Assembly (NCBI GenBank): GCA_036250195.1
Contig: JAVHZZ010000003.1
Span: 21,175,504 to 21,239,503 of the forward strand
Length of the DNA: 64,000 nt
Direction: 5' to 3'
Source: Mixophyes australis
Taxonomy: Eukaryota > Chordata > Amphibia > Anura > Limnodynastidae
Position 1 is the stretch's first letter. Each line of letters begins with the position of its first letter. The notes beneath the pieces are model-generated. The model was not told the DNA's origin. It saw only the letters and a list, made by a program, of their open reading frames with translations, and did not search any database. The position numbers were made by a program, and so were the translations under genes. Of this stretch, positions 44,590 to 55,950 are shown one piece after another.

Positions 44590-45230
44590 GCGATTCCATG
44601 CACCAGATGGTTCCACATACCTCCGGGGCTAGAACAGCACACCCATACCAGACCTAAGCCTGCGCACCAAGTGGCCCATTACCTCCAGGGCTAGACCAGC
44701 ACAAACGTACCAAACCTGGCCTGCGCATGATTACCACGACTTGCGCACCAAGTGCCGCATTACCATTGGGGCTAGACCAGCAAAAACGTACCAATCCCGG
44801 CCTGCACACGATAACCACAGCCTGCGTACCAAATGGCCCATTACCTCCGGGGCTAGACCAGCACAAACATACCATACCAGGCCTGCACAGGATTACCACG
44901 ACTTCTAGACTAAGTGGCCCAATACCTCTGGGGCTAGACCAGCACACCTGTACCATACCTGGCCTGTGCACTATGTGGCCCATCATCACCTCCGGGTCTA
45001 GACCAGCACACCCGGACTATACCACAGTCTGCGCACCAAGTGGTCCATTACCTTTGGGGCTAGACCAGCACACCCGTACCATATCTGGCCTGCACACCAT
45101 GTAGCCCATCATTACCTCCAGGACTAGACCTGCACACACAGACAATACCTCGGCCCATGCACCAAGTGGTCCATCATACCTCTGGGGCTACACCAGCACA
45201 CCCGTGCTAGATACCAGAACCTGTGTATCT
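44590..45230. repeat. Minisatellite, about 9 units of 60-82 bp
   Basis: GGGGCTAGACCAGCAC recurs near 44626, 44688, 44768, 44849, 44931, 44995, 45056, 45121 and 45184. Units with GATTACCACGACTTG inserts are about 80 bp, others 61-65 bp. Length classes cluster: long units first, short units later. Open frames on both strands (44727-45104 plus, 44654-44989 minus) are consequences of the repeat. Confidence 0.85.
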
Positions 45231-45680
45231 CCAAGCACACAGTCTTGGGCCACAACTATAACCCGGGCAACAATAATACCGGATCCAGCAGTTGGAAAGG
45301 GTGGGAGGGCTGCTTGTCTGGATCCCAAGAGAATTAATTGAGTCCTAATTGTGTTTATATACCCTGTCTCCCTGATCCTGCCCTCACCATGATCTGTACA
45401 AAGGCATCACCACCTCCTTGCTTAGTTAACCCTTAGTGGGACAAATAGTTATGTACACAAACCTCATCATTTAATCTCCTTCAGGCTTAAATCATCCCTC
45501 AGCTCTAATTACCAATTTATCCCTTTAATCAATGACACTTGTATCATCAATGTGCAGATTCCGGGACTATTTAAAACCAGGTAATATACAGACTGACTTC
45601 AATCAGCCACAGAACAAGTATCCACAAGACGTGTGAGTAATAAATCAGGGTCGATTCGACAACCTTGAATAAATGTCATC
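45231..45680 (-). promoter_or_regulatory. Possible LTR/promoter-like segment reading into the minisatellite
   Basis: On the minus strand a TATA-like GGTATATAAACACAATTAGG lies at about 45345-45364, about 115 bp before the minisatellite. The segment also carries a CCCTCCCACCCTTTCCAACT stretch. It may be part of an LTR whose body includes the minisatellite; ends were not found. Confidence 0.3.
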
Positions 45681-46243
45681 AAGGGACCATACTTTCTAGG
45701 TAAAATTACGTCAATCACAGGTAATACTGATATTTATGTAGAGATCTATCTGTACTACACATTTCACCCATGCATAATAATGATTACAAATCACCTTTAA
45801 TTATTTCATTCAGCACAGGTAACTGCAGTTGGAATTAATGGGATAAAAGCAGCTTTATGTACGGTGTGATAAGGCTATAGATGCACAATCTTAGGGATAT
45901 ATTTATAATTTTTATGTACGTTATTGGGGGATGAACCTGACTCACACGTGAGCTTCCTATGAACATCATAACTTGCCCCGTAAGTCTCCAGTTATTTCAC
46001 GCATTAGTCCCACAAGAAATGGAAATGACAAGAGATCAGATCAGACATTCAAAGTTCAGTTACTCTACATAAACGAAAGGTCAGGTTTTGGTTTATTGCG
46101 TTTACTGCATGATTGACTCATTACCTTAATGTTTAAAAGTGGTAGAAGCGTTTCAAACGGGAACTGAACGTATTAGGAAATGCAGAAATTGTCCCAAAGA
46201 GCTGAAGCATTTGACAGTGATACTGAAATGTAGAATGACATAT
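45681..46243. other. No feature recognised
   Basis: AT-rich, nothing seen. Confidence 0.4.
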
Positions 46244-46390
46244 TGGGCCTGATTCATTAAGGAAAGTTTATTCAAAAATTAAGTAAGTAGTCTCCTGGAC
46301 AAAACCATGTTACAATGCAAGGGGTGCAAATTAGTTTTCTGTTTTGCACATAAGTTAAATACTGGCTGTTTTTTCATGTATCAATGTTTT
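46244..46390. mobile_element. MITE left end (GGGCCTGATTCATTAAGG type)
   Basis: Begins GGGCCTGATTCATTAAGG and contains CTGGACAAAACCATGTTACA and GGGGTGCAAATTAGT, words familiar from frog MITEs. The right terminus is missing. Confidence 0.6.
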
Positions 46391-47029
46391 TTTTACAAAC
46401 CATTCTACATTGTACCACCAGTACACCCGTCGCCTCCTTAAAGAAGCACCTTAATTTCAGCAATGAGAGTGTCACTCTCTATAGTGACGTCATTTTGGGT
46501 GGATGGCCTATTGATGCGCCACATTTGTTTGAAGTCTGTTTTCCAAGCAGTCAGGCGGAACACACTGTCAGTAAGCACTCCATCGCTGTTGTCATGTAGG
46601 CCAAATTGGTTGTTGGGATTTCTGAAGTCAGTATTTAGTACTCAACACGTGATGGGTATTATTGTAAGGTGGGGTTGGGAGGCGATTCATGTAATGTGAA
46701 ATCTCATTTTAAATGTGGGAAGCTAATAAATTATTGTCAAGTTATTGCGGGAAATTAGAATGCTGTTAATTGGTATAGGCGTAATATAGGACTATTTATA
46801 AAATGGGAATGCTAATAATATAATGTCGGGGCTTGTGGGAAAATAGGTGCAAATGGATGCAGACCAGGAAAAAGACCCATATACAGGTGGTCAGGTGCAA
46901 ATAGTGGATGATGAAGACAGTGGTCTCCAACACTAGTGAACTGCTTGTGATTGGATGTTTGTGATTTCCCTGCTGATGCTGATTGGTGCAAAACTTTTTT
47001 CAGCACACGAGACGTAGAGTTGCTTCTGC
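46391..47029. other. No feature recognised
   Basis: Short ORFs only. 46700-46850 has repeated CTAATAAT-type words like those in the neighbouring hAT element. Confidence 0.35.
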
Positions 47030-47037
47030 TGTATTAG

Positions 47038-48326
47038 CAGAGTTGGACTGGCCCACCTATGCACCGGGGGTCTTTGCAATACTGCAACTGTACAGGAGCC
47101 AAGAAGATTCAACCCGTGCGACCGACCGACCGACAGCAAAGAAGAATTTCAATATCAAGTCCACATAAGTCAGATTTTGGCAATTGCTTTCCTGCTTCAG
47201 CTGCACTTACCTACCCAGCCCTCCTGCCCCTCGCTTCTTCTAGTTTCACTTATAGAAGTAAGTTATGAACACTTTTTGCCCGGCAATCCTATGTGCTAGT
47301 GTTTATTATTACTGTTTATTTAATGTGCATTAACTCTTTGAAAGACTGATTTTTAGGGATGTGAAAAATCCATATTTTAAGATTTAGCCAATTCTAAAAA
47401 AGTGTAGGTAGAGGAGAGGAGGGGAGGGGGGAATTAATGTAACGCAGGTGAAAACATGGGTTATTAAATTAATGATGATTATGGGGCTAATTATTTAATA
47501 TTGTGTGAAAGATATTACTTGAATGATAGTGTGATGATAGGGGCTATTTAATGGTGGTGTCTATTAATTTAAAGTGGGGTGATCGGATAATTTAATGCTG
47601 GGGGTTTTGGGATTAATAGCTGAACATGGGGCTAAGGTTGGCTATTTATTTAATGTGAATACTAATTATTTTGTGTCGGCTAATTAGGGAAATTTATTCA
47701 TTGAATGTAAATACTATTAATCTAATGTCTGAGCTCGTTTGGTAGCAAATAGATGTATTTCTTAAATGCAAATCCTAATAATTGTGGACTGGTTTAGATA
47801 AATAGGTTAATTTATTAAATGTAAATTCTATTAATTTAATGTCGGGGCTGATTATAGGGAGGGAGGCCTATTTATTAAATGTGGGCGCAATTGATTTAAT
47901 GTCGGGGCTGGTTGGTGGGGGCCTAGAGTGCTCACTCATTGCTAGGCTTTCCATATATCATGTACCTATCCCTTTTTCCAAACAGGGCCCCAACATTCCA
48001 GAATCCAGACAAATCAGCTAAGATTAAGAGACCAGCCACACCTACCGGTAGTGAAAATTGCAAGAAAAGGTAGAAGAGGGCAGGACAGTCTGCCAAGTGT
48101 CCTGACTATGGTGAGAAAGTCCCGAATTTGGGTAACTGCTCCGTTCAGTCAAGACATTGTCTCAGACTGCACACTCTTTATATACATTGCATACACTGCA
48201 CTGCTTTATATACTACACTATGGTGCTAGCCATGTCTTTTATGGTCTGACAACCCCCCCCCCCCCCCCTCTAGTGGCTGGTAACACCTCTCTGGTGGCTG
48301 GTCCTTCATGCCCTAGTCCGACACTG
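47038..48326. mobile_element. Non-autonomous hAT element, 1.29 kb, with 8-bp TSD
   Basis: Left end CAGAGTTGGACTGGCCCACC and right end, inverted, CAGTGTCGGACTAGGGCATG. Flanks TGTATTAG (47030-47037) and CGTATTAG (48327-48334) match at 7 of 8. The interior 47450-47930 is a loose tandem of TTTATTAAATGT / CTATTAATTTAATGTCGGGGCTG words. After that come CCCCAACATTCCAGAATCC, a 20-C run (48250) and the CTAGCACCATAGTG word inverted. No transposase. Its interior is shared with 51830-52870. Confidence 0.85.
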
Positions 48327-48334
48327 CGTATTAG

Positions 48335-48616
48335 AGAGGGTTTCTTAAAGTTTTATTTATGTCTAATAACTAATATATCTGTTGCTCATAAAACAAGTGG
48401 ATAAGATCATCAGCACAAGTGTGTTGTAAGTGTCTGTGAACTGTGAATGGCTTAAACTGGGTGCATTGTCTACTTCTGCCGACCAGCGTGGATCTTAAGA
48501 TGCTTACGGTTCAGCGTAAATATGCTATTTTTAGGTCTGGCTATTTTGAGTTTATATTACGCCCATTTTGCGGCCAACTCTGCAATCTCAGGCCCAATGT
48601 ATTACAAAAAAAGATT
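48335..48616. other. No feature recognised
   Basis: Short spacer between the hAT element and the L2 LINE. Confidence 0.4.
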
Positions 48617-51600
48617 AAAAACTATTATTATTATTATCTTTGACTTATAAGGCGCCACAAAGGGTCCGCAGTGCTGTACATTACATATACAGAAAACAGA
48701 ACCAAGACACAACATGATACACAAATATATACAAACACAGGTGCATGGGTCAAGCAAATCAGATTATATCTGACAGATAGTGAAAGGGATGGTAGAAATC
48801 AGCAGGAAGAAGGCCGAAGCTTAATAAAACAGGTAAAACAGGGCTAGCGAAGCAGGCCAAGAGGTACAGAGGGTGAAGGAACAGTAGAAGGAGCACACAA
48901 GGAAAGAGGGCCCTGCTCATGAGAGCTAACAACCTAAAGGGAAGGGGGAGACACAAAAAAGGGTGGTACTAACTAGGGGAGAGAGCCAGGACAAGAGATT
49001 TAGGAGGACTGATTAACTTGAATAAAGAAATGAGTCTTAAGGGCACGCTTGAAGCCTTTGAGAGTAGATGCTAACCTGATGGAACGTGGAAGATTGTTCC
49101 ACAGCAGGGGAGCAGCCCGGGCAAAGTCCTGAAGACGAGAGTGAGAGGAGGTGATCAGTGTAGGTAGAGATGAGATTGTAGATGTAGGGAGGGGAAGTTG
49201 ACTAAGAGCTTTAAAGGTGAGGGTGAGGAGTTTAAATTTAATTCTGTAGGGTATGGGGAGCCAATGTAGTGACTGTTGGAGGGAGACCGCAGAGATAGAG
49301 CGATGGGAGAGAAAAATGGGGCGGGCAGCAGCATTGAGGATAGACTTAAGAGGATCAAGGCAAAAATCAGGTAGGCCAGAGAGAAGAAGGTTACAGTAGT
49401 CAAGGCGAGAGATAATAAGCGAGTGAACAAGGGTTTTCGTGGCTTCCGTGGTGAGAAAGGGACGTATCTTAGAAATATTCCGAAGGTGGAAGTAACAGGA
49501 TTTAGAGAGGGACAGAATGTGAGGCGTAAATGAGAGGGAGGAATCAAGGATTACCCCAAGGCATCGGACTTGGGGGACAGAAACGAGGGTAGTGTTATTA
49601 ACAGAAATAGAGAGGGGGGGAGGTGGGAGAGTCCTGGCAGGGGGGAAGACTATAAGCTCGGTCTTGGAAATATTGAGTTTAAGGAAGCGTTGGGACATCC
49701 AAGATGTGATGGCCGAGAGACAGGAGGAGACACGAGACAGAAGGGAAGGGGAGAGGTCAGGGGATGAAAGATAGATTTGGGTATCATCAGCATAGAGGTG
49801 GTACTGGAGGCCAAAGGAGTGGATGAGGACACCAAGGGAGGAGGTGTAGAGGGAGAAAAGCAGGGGGCCAAGAACGGAGCCTTGAGGAACGCCAACGGGT
49901 AGGGGAAGAGGGGGATGATGTAGAATCATGAGAAGAGACTGAGAAGGAGCGGTTGGTGAGGTAAAAGGAAAACCAGGAGATGACAGTGTTACATAGGCCT
50001 AAAGATTTGAGAGTTTGCAAAAGGAGTGCGTGGTCAACGGTATCGAAGGCAGCAGAGAGGTCAAGAAGGATAAGAAGGGAGTAGTGCCTATTGGATTTAG
50101 CGAGGAGAAGGTCATTAGTGACCTTAGTGAGGGCAGTTTCAGTGGAGTGGAGGGGCAAAAACCAGATTGGAGCGGGTCAAGTAGTGAGTGAGAGGAAAGA
50201 AAGGAGGTGAGACGGTTGTAGACAACCCGTTCAAGGAGTTTGGAGGCAAAAGGGAGGAGCGAAATAGGGTGGTAATTAGAGAGAGAGGTGGGATCAAGGG
50301 ACGGTTTCTTGACTATGGGGGAGACAAGAGCATGTTTAAAAGAGGAGGGGAAGATTCCAGAGGAGAGGGAGAGGTTGAGGAGGTGTGCAAGGTGGGAGCA
50401 GGCTTCGGGAGAGAGGGAGCGGAGGAGGTGCGAGGGGATTGGGTCCTGTGTGCAAGTGGAGGGGGGAGAGGAAGAGAGAAGGGTATGGCCTTCATCTGCA
50501 GATACCGGAGTGAAGGAAGAGAAGGAGGGTGAGCTAGCTGGAGGGGAGGGGAGAAAGGAGAAAGCAGCAGCAGAGGAGGGTGAGAAGGGGGACAGAATGG
50601 GCATGGAGGGGGGAGAGGGTGGGGTAAGAAGGGACTGCTTGGAGATGTCATGACGTATAGACTCAATCTTGGAGGAGAAGTGGGTAGCAAAGTCGACAGC
50701 AGAGAGTGTGGTGGGGAGTGGGGTAGGGGGAGGGGAGAGGAGGGAGTTGAAGGTGGCAAAAAGCCGACGGGGGTTGGAGGATTGGGAAGAAATGAGAGCT
50801 TTGAAGAAAGATTGTTTAGAGAGGGAAAAGGCCGAACTATAAGAGGCAAGCATGAACTTGAAGTGGAGGAAGTCAGCATGAGTGCGTGACTTTCTCCAAA
50901 GCCGTTCTGCACTGCGGGACCATTTTTGAAGATAGCGGGTAAGTTTAGTGTGCCACGGTTGTGGCGGGGACCGACGAAGCCTGACGGTGACAGCTGTTGC
51001 GACAGAGTCAAGTGCAGCGGTAAGAGTGCGATTGTAGAAGGAGACAGCCTTATCGGGGCAAGAAAGAGTGGTGATGGGGGAGAGGAGCGAGCCCAGGGAG
51101 GAGGAGAAACTGGTAGGATCAACTGTGTCAAGATTACGCCTGGTGAGAGTAACCTTGGGGGCCGGGGACGATGAGAGGGGTGGAGAGATGCTAAAAGAGA
51201 GGAGATGGTGGTCTGAGAGAGGAAAAGGTGAATTAATGAGGTCAGAGACAGTACCGAGGTGTGAAAAAAACAGATCTAGGGAGTGGCCACTGCGGTGGGA
51301 GGGAGAGGAGGTCCATTGAGAGAGACCAAGGGAGGAGGAGAGGGAGAGAAGTTTGGAGGCAGCAGGGTCTGAGGGATTATTTATAGGGATATTAAAATCC
51401 CCCAAGATCAGGGAGGGAAGGTCAGAGGAGAGAAAGTGAGGGAGCCAGGTGGCAAAGTGATCAAGAAATTGGGAGACAGGACCAGGAGGACGGTAGATAA
51501 CAGCAACACGAAGGTGGACTGGGTGGAATAGGCGGATAGAGTGTATCTCAAAGGAGGAAAAAGAGAGGGAGGGTTCAGGCGGAAGAACCCGAAAAGAACA

Positions 51601-51650
51601 GCAAGAGGAGAGAAGTATGCCGACGCCACCACCTTGCCGTTCCCCAACTA
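48617..51650 (-). pseudogene. L2-clade LINE, 5'-truncated ORF2 nearly complete
   Basis: Longest coding relic of the window. On the minus strand the endonuclease C-terminal half comes first (GDFNIPINNP near 51400, LSQWTSSPSHRSGHSLDLFF, SDHHLLSF). The 468-codon segment then passes into RT with [16 protein letters not shown] and a [13 protein letters not shown] block (50000-50100). The catalytic [10 protein letters not shown] block sits at about 49780-49800, followed by [19 protein letters not shown] and RALKTHFF near 49020. The 3' UTR ends CTGCGGACCCTTTGTGGCGC and (ATT)n. At least one frameshift lies near 50000-50150. The endonuclease N-terminus is missing. It should have supplied reverse transcription for itself and L2-tailed SINEs. 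Confidence 0.95.
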
Positions 51651-51776
51651 TAAAATAAAACTGACACAGAGTGTGAAAGGAACACTAATTCAATTCATTA
51701 CTAGATATTGTTTGAAGCATTATAATGTATTGCCCATTTTGAACAATATTACAATATATATATATATATATATATT

Positions 51777-51816
51777 GAATGTTGGGCGTGACTTCATCAA
51801 GTCACGCCCGACATTC
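51777..51816. repeat. Hairpin, 18-bp stem with 4-nt loop
   Basis: GAATGTTGGGCGTGACTT is followed by CATC and a reverse complement with one mismatch (17/18). It directly follows a (TA)n run (51754-51775). Confidence 0.85.
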
Positions 51817-51829
51817 AGTGAGGAGTAGC

Positions 51830-52870
51830 GCAGAGAGGACCACGCAAGAAGAAGAGAAGAGATGAAAGAAGCTAATAGAAGATAACTAAAAAAGCGGAGA
51901 GGCAAGGAGAGGAAAGCATAAAGGGACAAAGCGATAAAGAAGGGGTGGGAGAGAGGCACAGAGTGATAAGGGGGGTGGAGGCACAGTGTGATGAAGAAGG
52001 GGGAGAGAGAGGTACAGTGTGATGGAAAATATGTGTGTAATGGCACAGCGGGCTTGTGGCAATGTAGTGTGTGTGAGGTAGGTGGTGGCTAATTAATGGG
52101 TGCTATTTTGTTTGTGGGGTGATGGTGGGGCAATTTAATAGTGGGGACTATTAATTTATGATGGGGTGGTTTGGGGGCTATTGAATGCGGCAGTGAGTTT
52201 GGGGAGAATGAGGTCTCTTTATTAAATGTGAGTATGAATTATTTAATGGCAGTGATGGTTGCGGGTAATAGGTATATTTATGAAATATAAATACTATTAA
52301 TTTATTGCTGGGGCTGTTTGCAGGGAGGGAAATAGGTTTATTTAATAAATGGGAATACTATTATTTTAATGGGGCTGGAGGAAGGCCTAATTATTACTCG
52401 TGGGTGCTATTGATTTAACAATGGGGCTGGTTGTAATTTTCTAAATGTACCCATTTTTTTTCCAAATAGGGTCCCCAACATTCCAGGATCCAGACAAGCC
52501 ACAACTAAAGAAAGCAGCAGCCACAGGTGTGGAAAGTGAGAAGAACAGGTAGGTCAGTCTGTGAAATGTTGTGATTCTAGTGGGACAATCCCGATTTTTG
52601 GTGACTGTTCTGCCCAATCTAAGGGGCAGGCCAAAACTGTGAACTCTTTATGTACACATTGCATTCTTTCTATACTACACTATGGTGCTAGATGTCCTGA
52701 AAGTCAGGAGTGCTGGGACATATGTCATGGTCCGGCAAGCACCCTTGTGTCAACGGTGTACACAACAAAGCAGGGTTTTTTTTGTGTAGGAGGGGGGCCT
52801 AGCACTTTTCACCTGCTAGCCAAGCCCCAATGATGCATATCTATGCCCCAAATAGTATGACCACACCTAC
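51830..52870. repeat. Diverged second copy of the 47-48 kb hAT interior
   Basis: Same order and orientation as 47450-48240: AAATGTGAGTATGAATTATTTAATG-type words, then CCCAACATTCCAGGATCC with GACAAGCC, then CCCGATTTTTGGTGACTGTT, then a TACTACACTATGGTGCTAG block. Before it (51830-52080) lies purine-rich sequence with repeated GGCACAGTGTGATG. Its own terminal repeats were not found, so it may be a related family with different ends. Confidence 0.7.
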
Positions 52871-52879
52871 ACCAACGGC

Positions 52880-52979
52880 GCAATTTTTTTTTACATGCTC
52901 AACTATAAGGGGGGCCCCATGAAGTTGTTGTACCGGGGCCCTGAATTCCTCTTGGCAGCCCTGCTTATTAGAATAACCG
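52880..52979 (-). mobile_element. hAT-type terminal fragment
   Basis: On the minus strand starts CAGGGCTGCCAAGAGGAATT then CAGGGCCCCGGTAC and ATGGGGCCCCCCTTATA. CAGGG start and GGGGCCC-rich subterminal sequence recall the hAT MITE at 444. Left end and TSD not identified. Confidence 0.55.
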
Positions 52980-52989
52980 TAGCGCAATA

Positions 52990-53530
52990 TGGAGGATAAC
53001 CGGAATACAGAGGGCAGGTACCAAAGACTGTCCAATGGTCAGGGGTCCGTAGCGAGTAGGATAACAAGGAAGCAGACCAGAGGTCAAGTCAGGTAGCAAA
53101 CAGGGGTAAACCACTAAACAAGCAGAGGTCAGGGGCAATCAGCATTCAAGCAGGGTCAAAGTCAAAGCCAGAGGTCACAACAGGAATCAGGACAAATGCA
53201 GGGTATCCACAGGATAGAAGAGGACGGAGCTGGTCAGCAAATGTGCAGCACACAGACGCTATATAACCGGGTAAGCCATCGCTGCCTTAAATGGTAAAAA
53301 GGACCAATCAGAAGCCATTGTTCCAGTGAATAGAAAGTATCCCCAAGAGGTGATTAATAAAGTTACAACTAAACACACGCGCTCAGCTGCCGACAGTTGC
53401 TGGGACAGGGCGCATATTAGGCAAGCGTCCTGCCCGGGTCGAAACAGGAGGAAGTGATGTCCCAGCTGTTGCTATGTCAGCTGGGACACAGATGGAGTAA
53501 GCGAGCTGCAGATCGCTGTAGCTTGTAACA
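52990..53530 (-). mobile_element. Gypsy-like LTR remnant
   Basis: Minus-strand sequence has a TATA box GGTTATATAGCGTCTGTG (53257-53274) followed by the repeated CCTGACCTCTGCTTG / TTGACCTCTGGTCTG words that, from memory, characterise frog Gypsy LTR leaders. Upstream on that strand is CTTCCTCCTGTTTCGACCC. No internal genes; probable solo LTR. Confidence 0.6.
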
Positions 53531-53722
53531 CGTACATCCAAATGTGTGTAAGATTTTATATGTATTTATATATAGTTGAAGATATACGTGCATTGTGAGT
53601 AAAATACTCTGAATTACAGATCTATATATGTGTGACTGTAGGTTACTTATAACAGTTTTGATACAGTAGCCATTGAGGAAAGACCTTTGTGAGTGTTGTA
53701 TGACAAGTGGTGGAAAGGACTG

Positions 53723-53889
53723 GGGGTATATTTACTAAACTGCGGTTTTGAAAAATGGAGATGTTGACTACAGCAACCAATCAGATTCTAGTTATCATTT
53801 ATTTAGTACATTCTACAAAGCTAGAATCTGATTGGTTGCTATAGGCAACATCTCCACTTTTTCACACCCTCAGTTTAGTAAATATACCC
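53723..53889. mobile_element. Palindromic MITE with CCAAT core (type B ends), CTG flanks
   Basis: Ends GGGGTATATTTACTAAACTG and inverted CAGTTTAGTAAATATACCCC; CTG flanks both sides (53720-53722 and 53890-53892). The core has AGCAACCAATCAGATTCTAG and CTAGAATCTGATTGGTTGCT, so both CCAAT words are intact and inverted. A short central deletion relative to the 16555 copy is visible. Confidence 0.85.
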
Positions 53890-53892
53890 CCT

Positions 53893-55334
53893 GGAGTCTA
53901 TCTAGCAACAGTGCACGGAAATAGTGAGTTTTGGTGACAGTTTATTGTCAATTGTGTTTCGCGACGGTCAGTGTGAGGGTATAAAATATGTAAGTAAAAC
54001 AGAAAAATATAAATCAGGCAAGCAGTGCAACAGTACTGTTAAACAGCTATGTAGCAAATGTAGCGTGTACATGAGTATACAGAAGTCTGGGATGCGAATA
54101 GTCAGTCATAGAGCATCCATCAACGTCTACTCCTAGTACAAAAGGAAGGATGAATGTCCGATGGGCTGTAATATTCAGATGCTTGTTGATTGTGTCTTGA
54201 GGAACTATGTATGTAGATCTACACTTGACTTATCTCTTAGAGTACACCCAAAAAGGGTATCTTCCCTTAGTTAGAACATTTGGGATAATTATTAGCATGG
54301 ATAATGAGATGAATTATTCCATGCACAGTTCAGGACATCCTTAAATCATAGCCTGTGGGTGGAACTTTGGGAATGGGTAAATAAATTCTTCTAGTGATCT
54401 ATGACAAAACCCATCACTTATCAAATGCAGAGCATGTGTTGTGTAGGAAATGTCATTATGCCTTGCACTAATTCTAAGTGAGTTTTATCAAGGTCAAAGT
54501 GTTACCATCTCCGTCTCAATCAGCTTTTTGTTATCTGTAAACTCAATGAACATAGGAGAAGATGATGACTCTCGTTACAGTATGACCTCAATAAAGCCAA
54601 CAAGGAGAACATTCTACAATACTTTGTAAGTTCAGTTTGATCCCTCCTATAATCAAAACAACCCATTCTCTTGTAAAGAAGTAATTAACCTGTAGCAGCA
54701 AGTGGAACTTTTTCTTGGCATTTATTGTAGACATCTGTTTTACAGATATATAATGTAGATGTCATATGGTTCAGTGTCCTCCTTGGCAATACATTCTGCT
54801 ATTATTGGCATGACTCCTCATATTCCATGTACCCTATTTCACTTTTATTTTTAGATTTTCATTAAAGACGTCACTTTCCCCAACGGACCTCCTTCTCCAC
54901 TTCTGGGCAAGTGTGATTTTACGTCTGCAAGGACAATTTAAATATTCATGTCCACATTGGTTTATAATAGGTGGCCTGAAGGTATGTGCAGATAGACATT
55001 TTATCTTTCCCGTGAAGTTATCCATTTGGTTTCACAAAGAAAATATCACGATCTTGAAAAAAAGGAGTATAATTTAAAAAAAAGTATAATTTCTTTTTAT
55101 AGAGTTTGACCCAAATTCAATGGACAATGCAATGCTTTACAAACACCTTATAAAGGTATGGCTTGACTTATTGAAGCAAAGCCATGTGAACAGTTATAAC
55201 AATAACCTACTATAGATTTTATTCCTGTAACTGTGAGTAGCCATATAAAAACGTATTATCATTAAGTAGTGATGTCACTGCTCATCAATTATATATATTC
55301 ATTAGAAACTTTGTTACAACTAATTTATAACTTA
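53893..55334. other. No feature recognised
   Basis: AT-rich stretch without recognisable repeats. The ORF at 53924-54136 shows no domain. Confidence 0.4.
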
Positions 55335-55493
55335 GGCAGCACTGTGTTGCAGTGGTTAGCATTGCTGCCTCACAGCACTGGGGTCATGAGTTCAATTCCC
55401 GACCTGGGTCTTATCTGTGTGAGGTTTGTTTGTTCTCCCCGTGTTTGCAGGTGTTTCCTCTGGGTACTCCAGTTTCCTCCCACACTCCAACAA
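55335..55493 (+). mobile_element. tRNA-derived SINE, 3'-truncated
   Basis: Head GGCAGCACTGTGTTGCAGTGG TTAGC (A-box, partly mutated), B-box GAGTTCAATTCCCGACC, and the body up to TTTCCTCCCACACTCCA. The L2-like tail is missing. Confidence 0.85.
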
Positions 55494-55549
55494 CTTTGTC
55501 TGCTGAATAAAATGGAACATATGGAGAGTTTGGTAGGGAATTTCGTTGG

Positions 55550-55573
55550 TAGTCAGCATATCGATGCTGACTA
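55550..55573. repeat. Perfect 10-bp hairpin
   Basis: TAGTCAGCAT, loop ATCG, and its exact reverse complement, just after the truncated SINE. Confidence 0.75.
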
Positions 55574-55780
55574 CCCCGACAAGACTTACCCCGATGTCTT
55601 CACACTGAAGGACTCCATCCCGACGAGGCTGCATTACGACTGATGTAGCCACAGACTGCAAGCAATCGCGATGAATGAGAAAGCCAGCATGACTTGATGA
55701 CGTGACTGGGAACCGCGACGCTGTTATCGGTGCTGTTAAGGGGGTAATGTACAACGTTTTGTAAAGTACATTGATCTATT

Positions 55781-55950
55781 CATAGAAGTACCAAATATAT
55801 CGATGACATGTGCACCCATATAAGTACCAAATATATTGATGACGTGCGCACATAGAAGTACCAAATATATCAATGACATGTGCACCCATATAAGTACAAA
55901 ATACATTGATGACATTTGCACCCATAGAAGTACCAAAGATATCGATGACA
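55781..55950. repeat. Minisatellite of five 34-36 bp units, alternating two types
   Basis: Units start at 55781, 55817, 55851, 55887 and 55923. Types CATAGAAGTACCAAA and CATATAAGTACCAAA alternate strictly (a-b-a-b-a), each followed by ATATATCGATGACATGTGCAC or variants, giving a dimeric higher-order unit of about 70 bp. Confidence 0.9.

Noticed and set aside
44654..45104. Overlapping ORFs on both strands with repeated PLGLDQH-like words
   Set aside because: They coincide with the minisatellite and have unit lengths that are not multiples of three, so no protein repeat is maintained.
50188..51319. Several plus-strand ORFs rich in Gly/Glu/Arg across the L2
   Set aside because: They are antisense shadows of the L2 ORF2 on the minus strand.
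48617..51650. YADD-containing ORF as an endogenous retrovirus polymerase
   Set aside because: The upstream endonuclease, SAAFDTVDH block and ATT-repeat 3' end place it in L2 non-LTR elements; no LTR, protease, integrase or envelope is present.
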